From the NCBI GenBank assembly GCA_028869395.1, contig JAGWSE010000320.1, positions 1 to 6,663 of the forward strand: DNA of 6,663 nt, written 5' to 3'. The translations under genes were made by a program, and so were the position numbers. Positions 4,806 through 6,663 of the stretch are shown piece after piece. The notes below the pieces were generated by a model that saw only the letters and a program-made list of their open reading frames with translations, was not told the origin of the DNA and did no database searches. This DNA comes from Alphaproteobacteria bacterium (GTDB lineage: Bacteria; Pseudomonadota; Alphaproteobacteria; Caulobacterales; Caulobacteraceae). Each line of letters opens with the position of its first letter. Position 1 is the first letter of the stretch.

Positions 4806-6663
4806 ATGAGCAGCGACAGGCGTCACCGTCCGATGGATTTCGGAGCCGCCGGGGAGGCGGCGGAGACGCGTTTGCGCGACGCCGAGCCGCAGGGCGGCCC
4901 CGAAGCCGAGCTCTTCGCCGAACCCGCGCCCGAGACGGCGGTCCCGCTCGAACCGCCCCCTGCCAGCACCAAGATCGCCGCCGCCGCACCGAGTGTGCCG
5001 GCGCACCGACCCGACCCGAAGCCTGCCCCCACCGAGGCCGAGAAGCTCGAAGCGCCCGCCGGTTGGCCGATCTACCTCATCGCGCTGGCCGTCTCGGTGC
5101 TGTGGGCGCTTGCGCCGATCGCCTATGCGGTGGGGTACCGCAAGGGTGTCGCGCCGCTGACCAACGACGTCTTCGCGTTGGCGGTGTTCGCCCTCCTGGC
5201 GATCGGGCCGGCCGTGTTCGTCTGGGGCGCCGCCTACATGATCCGCCAGGGTCAGAAGCTCGCCTTCGAGGCGCGCCGCGCCAAGGCCATGGCCGAGGCC
5301 ATGCTCACGCCGGCGCTGGCCGCCGCCGCCCGCGCCGGCGACGTGGTTCAGGGCGTGCGCGAGGAGATCACCCGCGCCGGCGCCGCCGCCGACGAGGCGC
5401 GCGAAGGGCTCACGGCCCTTCGCGACGCGCTGGCGCTCGAGACCGAGCGGCTGAGCGAGACGACGGCCCGATCGGTGCGCACCGCGCAGGAACTCACCGG
5501 CGCGCTGGGGCGCGAGCGCAGCGAAATGGGCCAGCTCGCCGAGACCCTGGACGCCCAGGCCGCCAAGGTCGCCGACGCCATCGCCTCGCACGCCCGCATG
5601 GTCTCCGACGCCGCGGAGCTCGCCGACACCCAGCTGCGCGAGGCCGACGCCCAGCTCTCCGCCCGGGCCGCGGACCTGGCCGCCGCCGCCCACGAGGCGG
5701 GCGACGCGGCCCGCACCGCCGGCGAGGACCTCGTGCGCCACATCGCGCGCCTGGAGACCGCCGGGGTCGGCGTGTCGGAGCAGGTGAAGGCGGTGGAGAC
5801 GGGGCTTTCGGAACAGCGCGCGGCGCTGACCACCCTGGCTTCGGCGCTGCGCTCCGACCACGAGACCTTCGCCAAGGAGGCCGAGGCCCATTCCGCCCAG
5901 CTGGGCGAGTTCATCGCCCAGGCGCGCCTTTCGGCCGTCGAGATGAGCGACCGTGCGGCCAAGGGGGGCGATGCGCTGAAGACCCTGATGGCCGAGGCGG
6001 CCGCGCGCTTCCGCGACCTGGCGGAGACGGCGCGCGCGGAGCGCGAGGAGTTCGGCCAGTCCACGCTGCATTCGCTGGAAGCGGTGTCCGAGGCCGCCGC
6101 CGAGCAGCGGCGCCAACTCGAGGCGCAGACGCGCGCGGCGATCAGCGCGCTCGGCCGCGCCGCCGAGGAGACCCGCGAGGCCGCCGCCCAGCACGCCAAG
6201 ACCGCCCGCGAGCAGGTGGACCAGCTCTCAGAAGCCGCTTTCGCCGCCGGCCAGAAGGCCAACCAGGTGTTCGAGGCCAGGCTCGAGGAGGCCAAGGCGC
6301 TCGTCGAGCAGTCGGCGCGCATGGTGGACGAGGCGGGGGCGGCCACGGCGCGAAAGCTGGAGGCCGGCGCAGCCGCGGCGCGCGAGAGCCTGCAGGAGCT
6401 CTCGGCCATGCTGGCGGAGATCGAGGCGCGCGCCCAGCGCCTGCCGGTCAGCGCCCGCGCGCAGACCGAGGAGGTGCGCGCCGCGGTGCTGCACGGCATG
6501 GACGAGCTGATGGCCCACGCCCACCGCACCGCGGAGGAGGCGCAGGCGATTGACGCCGCATTCCAGGAGCGCGTGCGCCGCAACTTCGAGATGCTGAGCG
6601 AGGCCGTGCGCCTGATGGGCGCCGCGACCGCCGCGGCGCCGCTCGCGCCGCTCGCCCCGGAGC
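4806..6663 (+). CDS. tipN: TipN-like cell polarity protein (partial, runs off the window)
   Basis: The frame is open from ATG 4806 to the window end (619 complete codons, no stop). Residues 1-85 are hydrophilic, acidic and Pro/Ala-rich. Two membrane segments follow at about 88-109 and 122-145, joined by a short loop (YRKGVAPLTND). From about 150 to 600 the protein is an uninterrupted Ala/Arg/Glu/Gln-rich coiled coil. A less repetitive segment, AIDAAFQERVRRNFEMLSEAVRLMG, sits at about 581-605. This layout, and the last segment, match TipN of Caulobacter, a membrane-anchored coiled-coil landmark left at the new pole after division that orients flagellum placement and helps chromosome segregation through ParA. 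The Caulobacter protein is nearly 900 residues as I recall, so roughly a third is probably missing to the right. Start evidence is GGAAG at 4794-4798; Met10 (4833) is an alternative. Other two-helix coiled-coil proteins are the main alternative identity. Confidence 0.78.
   Translation, partial: MSSDRRHRPMDFGAAGEAAETRLRDAEPQGGPEAELFAEPAPETAVPLEPPPASTKIAAAAPSVPAHRPDPKPAPTEAEKLEAPAGWPIYLIALAVSVLWALAPIAYAVGYRKGVAPLTNDVFALAVFALLAIGPAVFVWGAAYMIRQGQKLAFEARRAKAMAEAMLTPALAAAARAGDVVQGVREEITRAGAAADEAREGLTALRDALALETERLSETTARSVRTAQELTGALGRERSEMGQLAETLDAQAAKVADAIASHARMVSDAAELADTQLREADAQLSARAADLAAAAHEAGDAARTAGEDLVRHIARLETAGVGVSEQVKAVETGLSEQRAALTTLASALRSDHETFAKEAEAHSAQLGEFIAQARLSAVEMSDRAAKGGDALKTLMAEAAARFRDLAETARAEREEFGQSTLHSLEAVSEAAAEQRRQLEAQTRAAISALGRAAEETREAAAQHAKTAREQVDQLSEAAFAAGQKANQVFEARLEEAKALVEQSARMVDEAGAATARKLEAGAAAARESLQELSAMLAEIEARAQRLPVSARAQTEEVRAAVLHGMDELMAHAHRTAEEAQAIDAAFQERVRRNFEMLSEAVRLMGAATAAAPLAPLAPE

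Noticed and set aside
4371..6194. 607-aa open frame on the minus strand
   Set aside because: It is antisense to the 68-aa ORF and the tipN-like gene. It has a low-complexity Gly/Arg/Leu composition, and the plus frame has a clear two-helix plus coiled-coil design.
4802..6553. 583-aa Arg/Gly-rich plus-strand frame
   Set aside because: It is out of frame with the tipN-like gene and has low-complexity Arg/Gly/Pro composition with no domains.
5348..6583. 411-aa Ser/Ala-rich open frame on the minus strand
   Set aside because: It is the complement of the Ala/Glu/Arg coiled-coil codons of the tipN-like gene. The Ser/Ala richness is a direct consequence of antisense reading.
1..6663. tRNA, rRNA, CRISPR array, insertion sequence or phage attachment site
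   Set aside because: No cloverleaf, regularly spaced repeats, transposase motifs or terminal repeats were seen. Base composition and codon use are uniform across the window apart from the 48-codon ORF.

Overview
The window is a GC-rich (about 70 percent by eye) stretch of an alphaproteobacterial chromosome, most likely from the Caulobacterales (Caulobacter, Phenylobacterium or a relative). The best evidence is the rightmost gene. It encodes a protein with an acidic, Pro/Ala-rich N-terminus, two closely spaced membrane segments and then a very long Ala/Arg/Glu-rich coiled coil, which is the architecture of the new-pole marker TipN. All real genes are on the + strand. The many long minus-strand frames are GC-driven shadows.

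Left part (1-4349): a tightly packed run of genes that reads as one operon for a specialised acyl lipid. In order it holds the last 33 codons of an unidentified protein; a 371-aa GNAT/FemAB-like acyltransferase; a 131-aa four-helix EamA/SMR-type membrane protein; a possible 48-aa peptide; an 82-aa acyl carrier protein; a 408-aa beta-ketoacyl-ACP synthase with an intact Cys-His-His site; a 308-aa membrane fatty acid desaturase or hydroxylase with three histidine boxes; and a 55-aa lipoprotein. Junctions are overlaps (ATGCCTGA, ATGA, ATGA, ATGA, TGATG) or gaps of about 20 nt, so co-transcription and translational coupling are likely.

Inferred logic: the dedicated carrier protein and ketosynthase make or extend an acyl chain, the desaturase-like enzyme modifies it, the GNAT enzyme transfers it to an amine or other acceptor, and the small EamA-type protein may flip the product across the inner membrane. 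Caulobacter ceramide synthesis also uses a dedicated ACP and a GNAT-fold N-acyltransferase, so a sphingolipid-like or other N-acyl lipid is a reasonable hypothesis. The product cannot be read from this window. The lipoprotein at the end of the operon resembles LptM/YifL around its lipidated cysteine.

Middle part (4350-4805): a spacer containing one probable small gene (4453-4659, 68 aa, hydrophobic N-terminus, strong Shine-Dalgarno), then a GC-rich leader with an inverted repeat before the tipN-like gene. No convincing terminator or CtrA site was seen.

Right part (4806-6663): the tipN-like gene, open to the window edge with 619 codons visible. It is a cell-polarity gene with no evident functional link to the lipid operon, so the two units are probably just neighbours.
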